The notes under the pieces: model-generated
Database searches by the model: none
Told to the model about the DNA's origin: nothing
Seen by the model: the letters and a program-made list of their open reading frames with translations, nothing else
NCBI GenBank assembly: GCA_028278405.1
Contig: JANQEK010000005.1
Coordinates: forward strand, 1-64,000
Length of the DNA: 64,000 nt
Direction: 5' to 3'
DNA from: Nitrospinaceae bacterium
GTDB lineage: Bacteria > Nitrospinota > Nitrospinia > Nitrospinales > Nitrospinaceae
Position numbers and translations under genes: made by a program
Shown here: positions 11,301 through 20,974 of the stretch, piece after piece
How positions within the stretch are numbered: position 1 is the first letter of the stretch
Layout: each line of letters opens with the position of its first letter

Positions 11301-11585
11301 GGGCTGGAGGTCGCGCATATCAACAAGGTCAAGGAAGGTTCGCCTCACATTGTGGAAACGCTGGAGGCCGGTAAAGTGGATTTTATGATCAACACGACCT
11401 TCGGGGAACAGGCGGTGAAGGATTCTTTTTCAATGCGCCGCGCTTCGCTGACCCAAAACCTCCCTTATTGCACAACCATTCCGGGAGCCTTTGCGCTGGT
11501 GGACGCCCTGCATTCTCTCAAGACATCCAGCTTGTCTCTTTCTCCCTTGCAGGAATATTGGAAGAATGAGATACAAACTGCTTAA
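8334..11585 (+). CDS. carB: Carbamoyl-phosphate synthase large subunit
   Basis: 1083 aa; [41 protein letters not shown], two ATP-grasp halves, C-terminal MGS-like domain. Confidence 0.97.
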   Translation: MPKRTDIEKILIIGAGPIIIGQACEFDYSGTQACKALKEEGYHVILVNSNPATIMTDTDFAHRTYVEPVTPEIVAQIIEKEKPDALLPTMGGQTGLNTALTVAEMGVLAEHNVEMIGANANTIHKAEDRQQFNEAMERIGLQVAPSGYAESVEQAWEIVKKTGFPSIIRPSFTLGGSGGGIAYSEADFERMVNWALSASPTHRILIEKSLLGWKEYELEVMRDIKDNVVIVCSIENFDPMGIHTGDSITVAPAQTLTDKEYQIMRNAAIDIIREIGVETGGSNIQFSINPRNGEMVVIEMNPRVSRSSALASKATGFPIAKIAAKLAVGYTLDEIRNDITQVTPVSFEPTLDYCVVKIPRFTFEKFFKTPPLLTTQMKSVGEVMSIGRTFKEALQKSLRSLEIGISGLEENFKSGGELLHESESDLNRLREMLKLPHWDRLWHIAAGLRRGLSVEEIHKITAVDPWFLFNIKEIIDFEKEIIQTGSLDKLSDADLRKAKQMGYSDQFLARLLNCKETEVNSRRQSVGIIPVFKRVDTCGAEFEAHTPYLYSTYEEECESNPSDKKKIMILGGGPNRIGQGIEFDYCCVHASFALREEGFETIMVNCNPETVSTDYDTSDRLYFEPLTYEDVLHIVQKEKPDGVIVQFGGQTPLRLAIALERAGVPIIGTKPDDIDRAEDRKRFKEVLEKLDIRQPQNGTATSLEEARTIAREIGYPVMVRPSYVLGGRAMEIVYNQDRLDLYMDFAVNASPEHPVLIDDFLDNATELDVDAISDGHQVVIGGVMEHIEEAGVHSGDSACSLPPFTIPLAITDEIKEQTRKLARELNVIGLLNIQFAVRDGEIFVLEVNPRASRTIPFVSKAIGIPLAKLAAKVMAGNTLDTLGFTEEREITHIAVKESVFPFIKFSDVDILLGPEMKSTGEVMGLDTSFGRAFAKSQIATGIKLPPKGTVFISVKEGDKSAAGKIGKSLAELGYQLMATQGTGDYLRDLGLEVAHINKVKEGSPHIVETLEAGKVDFMINTTFGEQAVKDSFSMRRASLTQNLPYCTTIPGAFALVDALHSLKTSSLSLSPLQEYWKNEIQTA

Positions 11586-11590
11586 GAAAA

Positions 11591-12502
11591 TTATCTGGCT
11601 TTTTTCAGAATTTTGAGCAGAGGCTTGGATTTTTTGGAGCGCACCAGATTTCCTTTAACAAAATCCCCGCCTGCCATGATAACGGCTTCAGAGAAACCTT
11701 CCTGAACATTGATCACACGAACAACGCCCAGCTTCGTCAGGCGGTCGCCGATATCTTCTTGATAGAGAGGATCGGGGAAATTCACGTCGACACTGTACAC
11801 AACAAACTCATCCCGGACTTCTACGCCGCTTCTTTGCCCCACATTGATAATCATCTGCTCTTTCTCTTTTTCAACCGCAATGACTTGACCGTCTAGTGGA
11901 ACCTGATCCAGATAATCAACGATGTCAGGCATAACCTTATCTGCAATACGAGACAATGCCCTTCCCATAAACGTTTTGCGGAAATCCGGACTGTCAAGAT
12001 TTAAAGAACTTTGCGAATAACCTAGAGGAAACTCACCGTCCTTTGAGCTTTCACTAAGAACAATACCCTCAACCATGCGCCGGGTTTGCCCCTGATAGAT
12101 CTTAAATTCAATCTTAACTTCTGCCGAGCGTGATATCCTTTTCTCGGATTGAGTGCTTTCCAGGTTAATCGGTAACGCGGGCCGGTATCGAATGATTTTT
12201 CCAGAAATGACTATTTGCGCTGATGTGCTGCTAATCACATCTCCTTTTCTATCACTGGCTCCATTGGATCCCTGATTCACAAACTTTACCAGGGCTACAT
12301 TCTCCAGTTGTTGCAGTTTTTGCTTGAGAAGATTTGAAACCAACGTGCCCGGATTATAAGTTCCGATCCAACCCGGCGGATTTTCAAACGCTTGAACTTG
12401 AACCTTTTTCTTATAAGGAACAGAGGCGCCTGAAGCGTTTGAAAAAAGAGCGAAAAAGACTAAGAAAACAGCCAGCAGGGATACATATATTCTTGATTGC
12501 AT
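11591..12502 (-). CDS. Secreted/periplasmic protein, CsgG/FlgT-like (tentative)
   Basis: Start chosen at MQSRIYVSLLAVFLVFFALFSNASGA (signal peptide); PGTLVSNLLKQKLQQLENVALV and a C-terminal region IINVGQRSGVEVRDEFVVY. Confidence 0.55.
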   Translation of the reverse strand: MQSRIYVSLLAVFLVFFALFSNASGASVPYKKKVQVQAFENPPGWIGTYNPGTLVSNLLKQKLQQLENVALVKFVNQGSNGASDRKGDVISSTSAQIVISGKIIRYRPALPINLESTQSEKRISRSAEVKIEFKIYQGQTRRMVEGIVLSESSKDGEFPLGYSQSSLNLDSPDFRKTFMGRALSRIADKVMPDIVDYLDQVPLDGQVIAVEKEKEQMIINVGQRSGVEVRDEFVVYSVDVNFPDPLYQEDIGDRLTKLGVVRVINVQEGFSEAVIMAGGDFVKGNLVRSKKSKPLLKILKKAR

Positions 12503-12631
12503 GAGATCGGCATCATTTGAGTTTGAAGTTGGTCTATATTTTACGTTAAATATATAATGAATAAAAGAATTTATAATGTATCTCTGAATCCTTCCCTTGA
12601 CATTTTCACCAGTAAAAGTAAAATTTCGCCC

Positions 12632-13384
12632 ATGAAAAAATTGCATGCTATCATCGCTATTTTATTGAGTATCCTGGTAACCGCGACTTTTGCCCAAGCG
12701 AAAAATTCGGGCAAGGAAATGGTAAAAATTCCAAAAGGATGCTTTCATATGGGAACGAAGGAGGTTCATAGTTATTTCGACCATGAGCTTAATGACCGGG
12801 AGCGACCGGTTCACAAAGTTTGTCTGGACTCGTTCTATATCGACAAGTATGAAGCCTCTCAGAAACAACTGAAAAAAATTTTGGGCCGAAATCCATCCAA
12901 ATTGTTCAACGATGACTGGCCGGCTGATCACGTCAGGTTTCAGGATGCCGTGACCTATTGCTCCTTGCAGGGAAAGCGACTCCCCACGGAAGCGGAATGG
13001 GAATACGCCGCACGTGCCGGCAGTCGGGAGCAAAATCCTTTCGGGAAAAACCTTAACGATTACGTATGGCATGCCACCAATTCGGTGCGCACTCCACATC
13101 CGGTCAAGAGCAAGAAACCCAATGCATGGGGTACTCACAATATGCTGGGCAGTGTATGGGAATGGGTGTCGGACTGGTACTCTCCCAGCTACTACAAGAA
13201 CAGCCCTAAAAATAATCCCAAAGGTCCCAAAGACCGCCGGAGCCACCATGTCATCCGGGGCGGTTCCTGGGCCGATGACGCATCCCTCGTTCGGACGGGA
13301 AGCCGTCACCCGGGAATGGCCGATGCTACTGAATCGTTCCTGGTCGGTGTTCGTTGTGCACAGAGTCTAACAAAGAAAAACTAG
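12632..13384 (+). CDS. SUMF1/formylglycine-generating-enzyme-like domain protein, secreted
   Basis: Signal peptide MKKLHAIIAILLSILVTATFAQA; MVKIPKGCFHMGT, LPTEAEWEYAARAG, GSVWEWVSDWY, VIRGGSWADDA, VGVRCA. Confidence 0.85.
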   Translation: MKKLHAIIAILLSILVTATFAQAKNSGKEMVKIPKGCFHMGTKEVHSYFDHELNDRERPVHKVCLDSFYIDKYEASQKQLKKILGRNPSKLFNDDWPADHVRFQDAVTYCSLQGKRLPTEAEWEYAARAGSREQNPFGKNLNDYVWHATNSVRTPHPVKSKKPNAWGTHNMLGSVWEWVSDWYSPSYYKNSPKNNPKGPKDRRSHHVIRGGSWADDASLVRTGSRHPGMADATESFLVGVRCAQSLTKKN

Positions 13385-13394
13385 GTTTTTCTTT
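13372..13394 (+). terminator. Hairpin AAAGAAAAAC-TAG-GTTTTTCTTT, possible terminator
   Basis: Perfect 10-bp inverted repeat with 3-nt loop at the end of the SUMF1 ORF; T-rich downstream arm. Confidence 0.4.
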
Positions 13395-13447
13395 TCTTCA
13401 GCTGTTCCCGATTTTTTTGGCATCAATCCCCTTGGATTGGAATCCCG

Positions 13448-14080
13448 GTGAACTCTAAAACCATCAACCGCATTTATGAGAAGCTGCATAAAAGTCTTCC
13501 TGACGCTCGTTCAGAACTGATCTATCAAAATCCTTTTCAACTTTTGGTTTCGGTGATTTTGAGCGCTCAGGCAACCGACAAATCGGTCAATGCGGTTACT
13601 CCCGATCTGTTTAAAAAACACCCTACGCCAGAGGCTTTTATAGCGCTGGGCGAAACCAAGTTAAAGAAATCCATTCAAACGATCGGATTGGCTCCCACTA
13701 AAGCAAAAAATATCATCAAAACATGTAAGATCCTTTTGGAGAAATTTGGAGGTAACATTCCCGACAATCGGGAAGAACTTGAAAGCCTTCCCGGAGTTGG
13801 CCGCAAAACAGCTAACGTGGTCCTGAACGAGGGATTCGATCAACCGACCATCGCCGTAGACACACATGTCTTTCGCCTAGCCAACCGAACAGGTCTGGCA
13901 CCGGGGAAAAATGTACTGGAAACTGAGCTGAAACTTCTGGAAGTAACTCCCAAAAAATGGTTGAAGCAGGCTCACCGATACCTCATTCTTCACGGTCGCT
14001 ATATTTGCAAGGCTAAAAACTATCTGTGCACAGAGTGCGTCATTAAACGGGAGTGTGAGTATCCTGATAAAAATATTTGA
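13448..14080 (+). CDS. nth: Endonuclease III
   Basis: HhH LESLPGVGRKTANVVLNEGF, VDTHVFRLANR, Fe-S cluster CKAKNYLCTECVIKREC (C-X6-C-X2-C-X5-C). Confidence 0.93.
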   Translation: MNSKTINRIYEKLHKSLPDARSELIYQNPFQLLVSVILSAQATDKSVNAVTPDLFKKHPTPEAFIALGETKLKKSIQTIGLAPTKAKNIIKTCKILLEKFGGNIPDNREELESLPGVGRKTANVVLNEGFDQPTIAVDTHVFRLANRTGLAPGKNVLETELKLLEVTPKKWLKQAHRYLILHGRYICKAKNYLCTECVIKRECEYPDKNI

Positions 14081-14874
14081 ATCGTACCTTTCGACTTTTG
14101 CTCATGAAACAACCACCCACCAGAAATTTCGAGGATATTGTGGCTCGCCTTAAGGCTTCTTTGAATCCGATAGGCGAATGGACCACAATGGACACTCTTT
14201 CAATAAAAGATAGGGATTACCCTCTGGTCAAAATCGTTATTGGAAAAGGTAACTCTCGACGTGTTCTAATCTCGGGCGGTATCCACGGTGACGAGCCTGC
14301 GGGGGTGGAAACTATTTGCACTTTTCTGGAGAACAAACTTTATACGGACTTTCTGGAGAATTGGGAGATTACTCTGCTTCCCTGCATCAATCCGTCAGGT
14401 TTTGAAGCGGGAACTCGTCACAATCAAGACGACATCGATCTCAATAGAAAATTCAAGGAGGATCAAGTCCCCCGTGAGGTAGCCTTTGTGAAAGAGGTTC
14501 TGGATCGACCTTATGATCTGGACCTGGAACTTCACGAGGATGTCGACAGTTCGGGTTATTATCTCTATCAGAAGGATCAAACAACCGATCTATCAACTCT
14601 GGGTCGAAAAATATTGGACCGAGTGGAATCGATCCATCCATTAAACCTGGCGGAAGAAATCGAGGAAGTGCCGGCCGACCGCGGGTTGTTAAGCCGTTTG
14701 TCCGAACCTGAGGAAATGGAATGGTGGCCGATGGCTCTGTACGCCTATACACGCGGCTGCAGTCATGTTTTTACCCTGGAAACATCACCGGCCCTGCCCA
14801 TGGATGTGCGCATTAAAGCCCACCTGCTGGCTATTCAGACTGCTTTAAAGCATGTGGAGGAACAAAATCTATGA
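14077..14874 (+). CDS. M14-family metallocarboxypeptidase / succinylglutamate desuccinylase-like
   Basis: VLISGGIHGDEPAGVETICTFL, LPCINPSGFEAGTRHNQDDIDLNRKF, DLDLELHEDVD; start may be 14104. Confidence 0.8.
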   Translation: MNRTFRLLLMKQPPTRNFEDIVARLKASLNPIGEWTTMDTLSIKDRDYPLVKIVIGKGNSRRVLISGGIHGDEPAGVETICTFLENKLYTDFLENWEITLLPCINPSGFEAGTRHNQDDIDLNRKFKEDQVPREVAFVKEVLDRPYDLDLELHEDVDSSGYYLYQKDQTTDLSTLGRKILDRVESIHPLNLAEEIEEVPADRGLLSRLSEPEEMEWWPMALYAYTRGCSHVFTLETSPALPMDVRIKAHLLAIQTALKHVEEQNL

Positions 14875-14877
14875 AAA

Positions 14878-17145
14878 TCAGGAGGGTTTGTCGGTGAGAA
14901 TGGGGATGTTAATCGATTCACCGACTGAAATCTTGTTGATATCCTTGTCCGGGTTATAATTGCTGAGCAGCCAGAATGGAATGGAATAGACATTGTTGCA
15001 TATTTCCCACAACGTCTCGCCTCGCTTCAACTTTCGGGTCACCACTTTTTCCACCTGATAATTTCCGAAAAAGTCTTCTTGAATGGCCTTGTGGTACTCC
15101 TGCCGTTTTGCCTCAAACTCTTCAGGAGTCGTTCTTCGGAAAGGAACCTTGATGGATTGGTTCACCCGGATTCGGCTGCCGCGCCTTCTCAGGTTATTGA
15201 GCTGCCGTAATTCTCTTACCGAGATTCGGGCCCAGTCAGCCACATGACTCAACGTCTCGTCAAAATCAACCTTGATCAGACCCACACGGTATTCTTCCTC
15301 ATTATCGGCAACAAACTTTACCGGACGGAACGCGTGGCGGTTTCTATTAAGCTGGAATGCGTTGACCAGGTTGGATAGTACCTTTTCCATCTCAGAATTC
15401 TTTTCCAAAGATTCTGCGGTACTGGCTACGATTGTATTTTCATCCGACTGAACTCCGCTCATCTGAACTTCCATTTTCGGAGTTTCAACCTGAGGGTTCG
15501 TTACGGGTGCGGCGGAGGCCACCTGCAATTCAAAGTTGGTTCCCGGCTTGGGCACTTTGATGTGTTGACCGGGCATAAGCGCGTGCGGGTTTTCCATGGC
15601 ATTCATTTTAGCCAGAACGCTGACATGAACGCCGTGTTTCTGAGCTATCCGTGTAAGCGTGTCTCTCCGTCGGACCCGGTACTGGATGGTTTCCACATTA
15701 TCCGGGATGACCACCTTACTCCAGTCCGGCTTGGGATGCTGCTGGATACTGACGACACGGGTTCCCCTTTTATAGGCTTTCCCCGGGATTTCCAGAACCT
15801 GCCCTCTGTAAATCCGGCTGCCCCGAAGCATGTTCAGTTCTTTCAGTTTCCAAACGGAAGTTCTCATCCTGCGAGCGATGGTACTTAAGGTATCCCCTCT
15901 CCGTACGGTGTACCAGCGGACGCGAACCTGTTTGTTGAATTTCAGATTTGCAGGAATGGAAGCATACACTTCCTCAAAACTCACATCCCGGTCGGCAGGC
16001 ACCTTGAATTTATAATTTCTGGGGATTCTTTTTTTCCCGGAAATCACCGGACGCCGTAATGAAGGATTGTATTCAGCGATTTCCTCGCGGGTCATCCCGA
16101 AATGGTCTTCCAATGTCGAGATGTGCACATAATCCGGTATAGATACCTCAACAAATTCGAAAGGCTCGTTCATGACGATTCCCGGAAAATACTGGCTGGG
16201 ACGCCGGGTCACCTCCAAAGCCGCCATGAATTCGGAGAAAAAGTTTTTGGAAGCAAAACCGAATCTTCGACTGCGGTACTTGTCGATAATCTTAACGATG
16301 TCATCCCCATGCCTTCGCTTAGCCCGCCTCATTCCATTGACGCCATGATTATAGGCGGTGATAGCCAGGGGCCAGCTATCCAACTGCTCGTAATTGTATT
16401 TCAGAAGCTTGGCTGCGGCATAGGCAGCAATAATGGGATCTCGGCGTTCATCCACTTCATAACCCACTTTCATATATCTGCGGCCGGTACTGCGAGTGAA
16501 CTGCCAGACCCCCGCAGCGCCAGCACTGGAATATGCCCCCAACTGGAAGGATGATTCCACATGAGGTAAAACCGCTAATTCCTCCGGAACGCCCACTTCC
16601 TTGAAAATTCTTTTAATATCTTTCATGTAACGCCCGGATCTCCTCAACCCTTCTTCAAAGCGATCTCTTTGTCCCAATTGACTCCGTATATTTCGGGAAG
16701 CCCTGATGAAATTCTTTTGAACCATCTTCAGGATTCGATCTTCTTCCGGGGTCAGATTGACTCTGTTTTTGACACGAGCAAGCTTTCTAAGAATTCTTTT
16801 AAATTTTCTAACATGGGGTCTTAACTTACGATGGCGGGCTCTGGCAGACATGGGTTTTTCGCCCAGGTAAACCACATCGTAAATGATATCCAGATTGCTC
16901 TGATCATGGATGATGGCATGCTGAGTCGAGTATTGCGTGTAGACCTTTTTCCAGAAATTGACCCGGCTTTCCAGGGCGACCGGTACAGTGAAATCGAACT
17001 CTTCTGTTTCAAATTCGCCGGGAAAAGTTGCAAAAGAAGGGGAAACACCAACCCAAAGCAGGGAAAGAACAGCAATCAATCGAATTGTGATGGATTTAGT
17101 CAAAGCAGAACGCCTTTCAAAAAGTATCGTTTTCCTTGGCCGCAA
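14878..17145 (-). CDS. Membrane-bound lytic murein transglycosylase D-like with multiple LysM domains
   Basis: SLT motif LPHVESSFQLGAYSSAGAAGVWQFTRSTGRRY, AITAYNHGVNGMRR; LysM repeats VRRGDTLSTIARRM, VRRRDTLTRIAQKH, FDETLSHVADWA, LKRGETLWEICNNV. Confidence 0.93.
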   Translation of the reverse strand: MRPRKTILFERRSALTKSITIRLIAVLSLLWVGVSPSFATFPGEFETEEFDFTVPVALESRVNFWKKVYTQYSTQHAIIHDQSNLDIIYDVVYLGEKPMSARARHRKLRPHVRKFKRILRKLARVKNRVNLTPEEDRILKMVQKNFIRASRNIRSQLGQRDRFEEGLRRSGRYMKDIKRIFKEVGVPEELAVLPHVESSFQLGAYSSAGAAGVWQFTRSTGRRYMKVGYEVDERRDPIIAAYAAAKLLKYNYEQLDSWPLAITAYNHGVNGMRRAKRRHGDDIVKIIDKYRSRRFGFASKNFFSEFMAALEVTRRPSQYFPGIVMNEPFEFVEVSIPDYVHISTLEDHFGMTREEIAEYNPSLRRPVISGKKRIPRNYKFKVPADRDVSFEEVYASIPANLKFNKQVRVRWYTVRRGDTLSTIARRMRTSVWKLKELNMLRGSRIYRGQVLEIPGKAYKRGTRVVSIQQHPKPDWSKVVIPDNVETIQYRVRRRDTLTRIAQKHGVHVSVLAKMNAMENPHALMPGQHIKVPKPGTNFELQVASAAPVTNPQVETPKMEVQMSGVQSDENTIVASTAESLEKNSEMEKVLSNLVNAFQLNRNRHAFRPVKFVADNEEEYRVGLIKVDFDETLSHVADWARISVRELRQLNNLRRRGSRIRVNQSIKVPFRRTTPEEFEAKRQEYHKAIQEDFFGNYQVEKVVTRKLKRGETLWEICNNVYSIPFWLLSNYNPDKDINKISVGESINIPILTDKPS

Positions 17146-17357
17146 TTATCGACAGGAAAAACACAATTTCAGCAGGATAGCCCAATAATTTTCAAAAGGC
17201 TCATCTGACTGTAACCAGAGGTTTTCAAACGTAAAATATCGCTGGAAACAATCACAAATCCTTATTTTTCAAGGATAACAAACACCCCAGAGTGAGTCAA
17301 TTGATTTAATACCCAGCACAATTCCACATGAATAAGCTCAAAAGTACTGAAAAAGGG

Positions 17358-17657
17358 TCAGGTAGATTTATCAGGGAAATTTTGGTATTTACTGTTCAAT
17401 TTGTAGACAAATGCCAGAAGTTCAGCCACTACCTTATAAACCGAGGGAGGAATTTCTTTATTGATATCTACTTGTGAAAGAATTTGAACCAGGTCCGGGT
17501 CCTCTTTAACGGGCACTTCATTTTCCCTAGCTAATTCAATGATACGCTCCGCAACCAATCCTTCCCCTTTGGCAGTCACTTTGGGAACCGTATCCGCCTC
17601 TGTGTGATATTTCAACGCCACCGCGGACTTCAGTCTTTTATTTTTTTGTCGGCTCAT
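17358..17657 (-). CDS. FlhB C-terminal-domain-like protein (EscU/YscU/FlhB family)
   Basis: KSAVALKYHTEADTVPKVTAKGEGLVAERIIELARENEVPVKEDPDLVQILSQVDINKEIPPSVYKVVAELLAFVYKL. Confidence 0.88.
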   Translation of the reverse strand: MSRQKNKRLKSAVALKYHTEADTVPKVTAKGEGLVAERIIELARENEVPVKEDPDLVQILSQVDINKEIPPSVYKVVAELLAFVYKLNSKYQNFPDKST

Positions 17658-19261
17658 GTCTTAAGGTCTACGATTTGTAGAGGTGTCTCGATCAATAACT
17701 GTCCCAAACTATCGGGAGCCTCCATCGAAGCATCCGGTTCGTGATCACCGGTCACGGTTATAAAAAATCCTTCTTGCCGGAACACATCTTCCAGTTCCGA
17801 TACATGTGCTTGTATAAACTGAATCGCGTCGGAATTTGAACTAGTGATATGAATCGAAACTTCATCTTTAAATATCCTGGTTTCAATTTTCAGGTCCCCC
17901 AACGCCGAAAGATTGAGCAGGAAAACCAAGCTGTAAGTGCGGTTTTGGGGATCGGACTCCCGGTTTGCTCCTTCCTGTTGGTCCGGAAGAATATAAATCT
18001 TCAGCCGATCCTCTTCTCCCAAAAGATTTTCCGGAAGCTGCAACAGCAGAGGTTGCTGCTCTTCTCTTGAAAAATGATGGACAAGTTGTTGCAGTTCTAT
18101 ATTGCTGACTGCTTGATTCACCTGTGTCATCAGTTTTGATATAAATTTATCGGAAACCGTATTTTCTATCGAAAGTTGTTCTAATTGTCGGGCAAGCCGC
18201 AACAATTGCCCCTTTAAATCATTCTCCAGTAGTGCATTTTTGTTGGAAAGATCCGGTTCCAATACAAAGTTTTTTATCTTGGCTTCATAATGAAATCCAG
18301 TTCGATCAATCAGCTCTTTCAACTGGATCGCATCGGTACTTTTGAATTCTCGAGAGACTATTTTTTGAAGGTTCGCTTGTAATTGCTTCAACTGTGTCTG
18401 GTCAACTTTTAATTCTTTTAATTGAGTTGACGGATTCTCTAAAAAAGCTTCCTTTAAGCCCGCAAAGACCTGAACCAAAGGTTGCCGCGCCGGTAGATAA
18501 CTTTTAAAAATTGCCCGGTCAGGAGACGATTGAGCGGTAGCGGATGAGGCGGGCAACGGTTCCACTTCCAAAACAAACTTTCCCGGGGAAGTAGATTTTA
18601 CCTGAATATACACGGATTCGCCGGGTTGCAGCTTTTGGGAAGCGGCATGCTTTAGAGTCACTTCGTTACCGTTCAAGCGAACCTGAAGCGTCTCCCGGTT
18701 GACCACCTGTAAAATCTCAGCTTTTCCTTTTTGCCCCACCTCAATTCCAAGCTGTTTTAAATCAGTTTTCGAGAGAGAGCCAATCGTTCTTCCATTTAAA
18801 GCAGCCTGATCATTTTTAACGCCGGGAGCTGCATTTTTATCCGGCACGGAAGTTTCCAAAGGAGAACGAGCCGGTCGGTTTTGAAGTGAAGTTTTGTCAG
18901 CAGCCTGGACATTCAAAGAGAACACTTCCTTTGTCAGGCTATTGGGAACAGATTTTTGTGAAGAGTTGAAGGAAGTAAAATCCGTCAACTTTAAAATAGG
19001 ATTGGGGTGTGTTTGTTCAATCTTGATTGCAATATTTTGACCCGGAGTGACAGCACGCGGAAACTGCAACAAAAGCTTTTCGCTATTGAGTTCTACCACC
19101 GCCTTTTGTTCCGGCAACACCTGAATCACTTTCCCGGAGAGCGTCTGGCCTGCAGAATAATTTTGGATGAATGCATCCAGCTTGATCGTTTCAAGCCTTA
19201 GGGCTAACGCATGAGAAAAAATCGGGCGGAGCGTATTGGGAGAAAAGTTGTCGGACAACAT
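17654..19261 (-). CDS. Flagellar hook-length control protein FliK-like
   Basis: 535 aa, Gln/Ser-rich N-terminal part and C-terminal LGDLKIETRIFKDEVSIHITSSNSDAIQFIQAHVSELEDVFRQEGF; next to FlhB-like gene. Confidence 0.65.
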   Translation of the reverse strand: MLSDNFSPNTLRPIFSHALALRLETIKLDAFIQNYSAGQTLSGKVIQVLPEQKAVVELNSEKLLLQFPRAVTPGQNIAIKIEQTHPNPILKLTDFTSFNSSQKSVPNSLTKEVFSLNVQAADKTSLQNRPARSPLETSVPDKNAAPGVKNDQAALNGRTIGSLSKTDLKQLGIEVGQKGKAEILQVVNRETLQVRLNGNEVTLKHAASQKLQPGESVYIQVKSTSPGKFVLEVEPLPASSATAQSSPDRAIFKSYLPARQPLVQVFAGLKEAFLENPSTQLKELKVDQTQLKQLQANLQKIVSREFKSTDAIQLKELIDRTGFHYEAKIKNFVLEPDLSNKNALLENDLKGQLLRLARQLEQLSIENTVSDKFISKLMTQVNQAVSNIELQQLVHHFSREEQQPLLLQLPENLLGEEDRLKIYILPDQQEGANRESDPQNRTYSLVFLLNLSALGDLKIETRIFKDEVSIHITSSNSDAIQFIQAHVSELEDVFRQEGFFITVTGDHEPDASMEAPDSLGQLLIETPLQIVDLKT

Positions 19262-19281
19262 AAGCCGGAAAAAGTTTTGGG

Positions 19282-19614
19282 TTATACCACAATATCGAGA
19301 TGGGATCCCTGGCTGTCCTCCGCGGATCCCCGGGGTGGTAGATTCCCTTCTTCTTCCTCATCGGCATTTTCACGGGATTTCTTGAAGCGGAGGCGCCTCT
19401 TGCCCCGCCCTCTTTCATCGGGATGGGTCGGCTCTGTCGGATCACTGCCTGCAGGGTCCTGTAATTCAGTACGTTTGGCCTCGTCCAACAAGACGCGTTC
19501 TTGATCCTGAATTTGATCAGCCGCAAGGTGTTGTACTTGTTGAGCCTGTACTTTTTCCACTGCAGAACTCATCTGCAAAACCTGCTGTAGATTGGTGGGT
19601 TCAATGACCGACAT
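19282..19614 (-). CDS. Small charged hypothetical protein in flagellar block
   Basis: MSVIEPTNLQQVLQMSSAVEKVQAQQVQHLAADQIQDQERVLLDEAKR...; between FliK-like and FliL-like genes on the same strand. Confidence 0.6.
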   Translation of the reverse strand: MSVIEPTNLQQVLQMSSAVEKVQAQQVQHLAADQIQDQERVLLDEAKRTELQDPAGSDPTEPTHPDERGRGKRRLRFKKSRENADEEEEGNLPPRGSAEDSQGSHLDIVV

Positions 19615-19706
19615 ATCTATAACCACCTTATAAATAAAGGTTTATTTAATATCAATATACAACCTTCAATTGGGATGTCAAGGTGTGACAAGGTTCCAAT
19701 CGGAAC

Positions 19707-20330
19707 TTAGGAAGGACTGACCAAAAACTGGGTGAAAACAACATTGGTGATGGTTCCCGTTCCACTCAAAAGAAACGAGTTAGAGGCCGTCAGAATCTCT
19801 CTTTTAATTTTTTCTTCAACTTGAGCCGCACTTTTTTCAAAATCTTTTAGTTTTTTTCGTTGGATTGCGGCGTACACGCTCTGGCGAATTAGGGGTTGGA
19901 CCTTGTCAATGTCTGCATGAAGTCTGCGGTTACTTAACACAAGATGAGCGGTCACATGGAGAAATCTTTCAGTTTTTTTATTTTTACTGCGAACAGGAAT
20001 AAAAAACGGTTCAAGTTGATAGATATTGGGTTTTTGAATTTGAACGATGGCCGGAATCGTGTCATGGTCGGGCGCCTCCTCCACGGTTGAAACCCGGGAC
20101 ACTTCCGGATTGCGTTCCGTCAAACTCAGAATTCCCCAACCCACACCCCAGATCAACAAGACCGCCAGCACCAAAACCAAATACCGTTTTTGACTGAGAA
20201 GTCTCCTTAAAGAGCTGATTTGAAAAGTTTTCTCTTCCGCCCTTTTCTCTTCTTCTTTTAACAGACGCTCGATTTCTTCTGCTTCACGCAAATTATAATC
20301 AGGCGTCCCTCCTAATTTTTCTTGAGCCAT
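19707..20330 (-). CDS. FliL-like flagellar basal-body-associated membrane protein
   Basis: Single TM YLVLVLAVLLIWGVGWGILSL, then YQLEPFFIPV...RFLHVTAHLVLSN and C-terminal VVFTQFLVS. Confidence 0.6.
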   Translation of the reverse strand: MAQEKLGGTPDYNLREAEEIERLLKEEEKRAEEKTFQISSLRRLLSQKRYLVLVLAVLLIWGVGWGILSLTERNPEVSRVSTVEEAPDHDTIPAIVQIQKPNIYQLEPFFIPVRSKNKKTERFLHVTAHLVLSNRRLHADIDKVQPLIRQSVYAAIQRKKLKDFEKSAAQVEEKIKREILTASNSFLLSGTGTITNVVFTQFLVSPS

Positions 20331-20335
20331 GATTG

Positions 20336-20944
20336 CTAAACCGCCAGCTGTTTCAATTGATGGAATAATGCCTCGACCCTTTTTTTCAATTCTGATAAAT
20401 CTGAGTCATTGTGAATCACATAATCGGCGAACTTGATTTTCTCTTCAAGAGGCATCTGCTGCTGCATGCGTCTGTGGGCATCTTCTCGTGAAAACGCATT
20501 TTTGGCCATGATTCTATGTAACTGGGTTCCCTCGTCACAGGCGACCACAATCACCTTATCTACTTTACGGTAATTTTCCGATTCAATTAAGAGGGCCGCA
20601 TCAATTATTACCAAGGCCCCGGGCTCATCATTCAAGATATCCTTATAGCGCTTCTGCTCCTCTTCCATCACCCGCGGATGTAGAATCGCCTCAATCGCCT
20701 TTTTCTTCTCTGGATTACTGAAAACAACATCCGCAATTTTTCTGCGGTCCAGGGTTTGATCTTCTTTTAAAATTTCGTTGCCGAACAAATCGATAATTTC
20801 CTGCCAGGCCGGTTTTCCGGGCTCTACCAGAAATCGGCAAATTTCATCCGCATCCAGAACGTGGGCGCCCAATGACTTGAACAGATTCCCGACAGTTGTT
20901 TTTCCGGAACCCATGCCACCGGTCAGACCCGCCAAAAGAGCCAC
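20336..20944 (-). CDS. coaE: Dephospho-CoA kinase
   Basis: AGLTGGMGSGKTTVGNLFKSLGAHVLDADEICR, VIVVACDEGTQLHRIMAKNAFSREDAHRRMQQQMP. Confidence 0.95.
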   Translation of the reverse strand: MALLAGLTGGMGSGKTTVGNLFKSLGAHVLDADEICRFLVEPGKPAWQEIIDLFGNEILKEDQTLDRRKIADVVFSNPEKKKAIEAILHPRVMEEEQKRYKDILNDEPGALVIIDAALLIESENYRKVDKVIVVACDEGTQLHRIMAKNAFSREDAHRRMQQQMPLEEKIKFADYVIHNDSDLSELKKRVEALFHQLKQLAV

Positions 20945-20974
20945 AAAACCTCCAGGTTTTATAAGGAAACAGAA

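Noticed and set aside
12503-12646. N-terminal extension of the CsgG/FlgT-like ORF
   Set aside because: A signal peptide begins at the ATG at 12502; the upstream part overlaps the divergent promoter region and the SUMF1 extension.
12632-13384. Sulfatase-activating FGE function for the SUMF1 protein
   Set aside because: Catalytic cysteines not seen and no sulfatase nearby.
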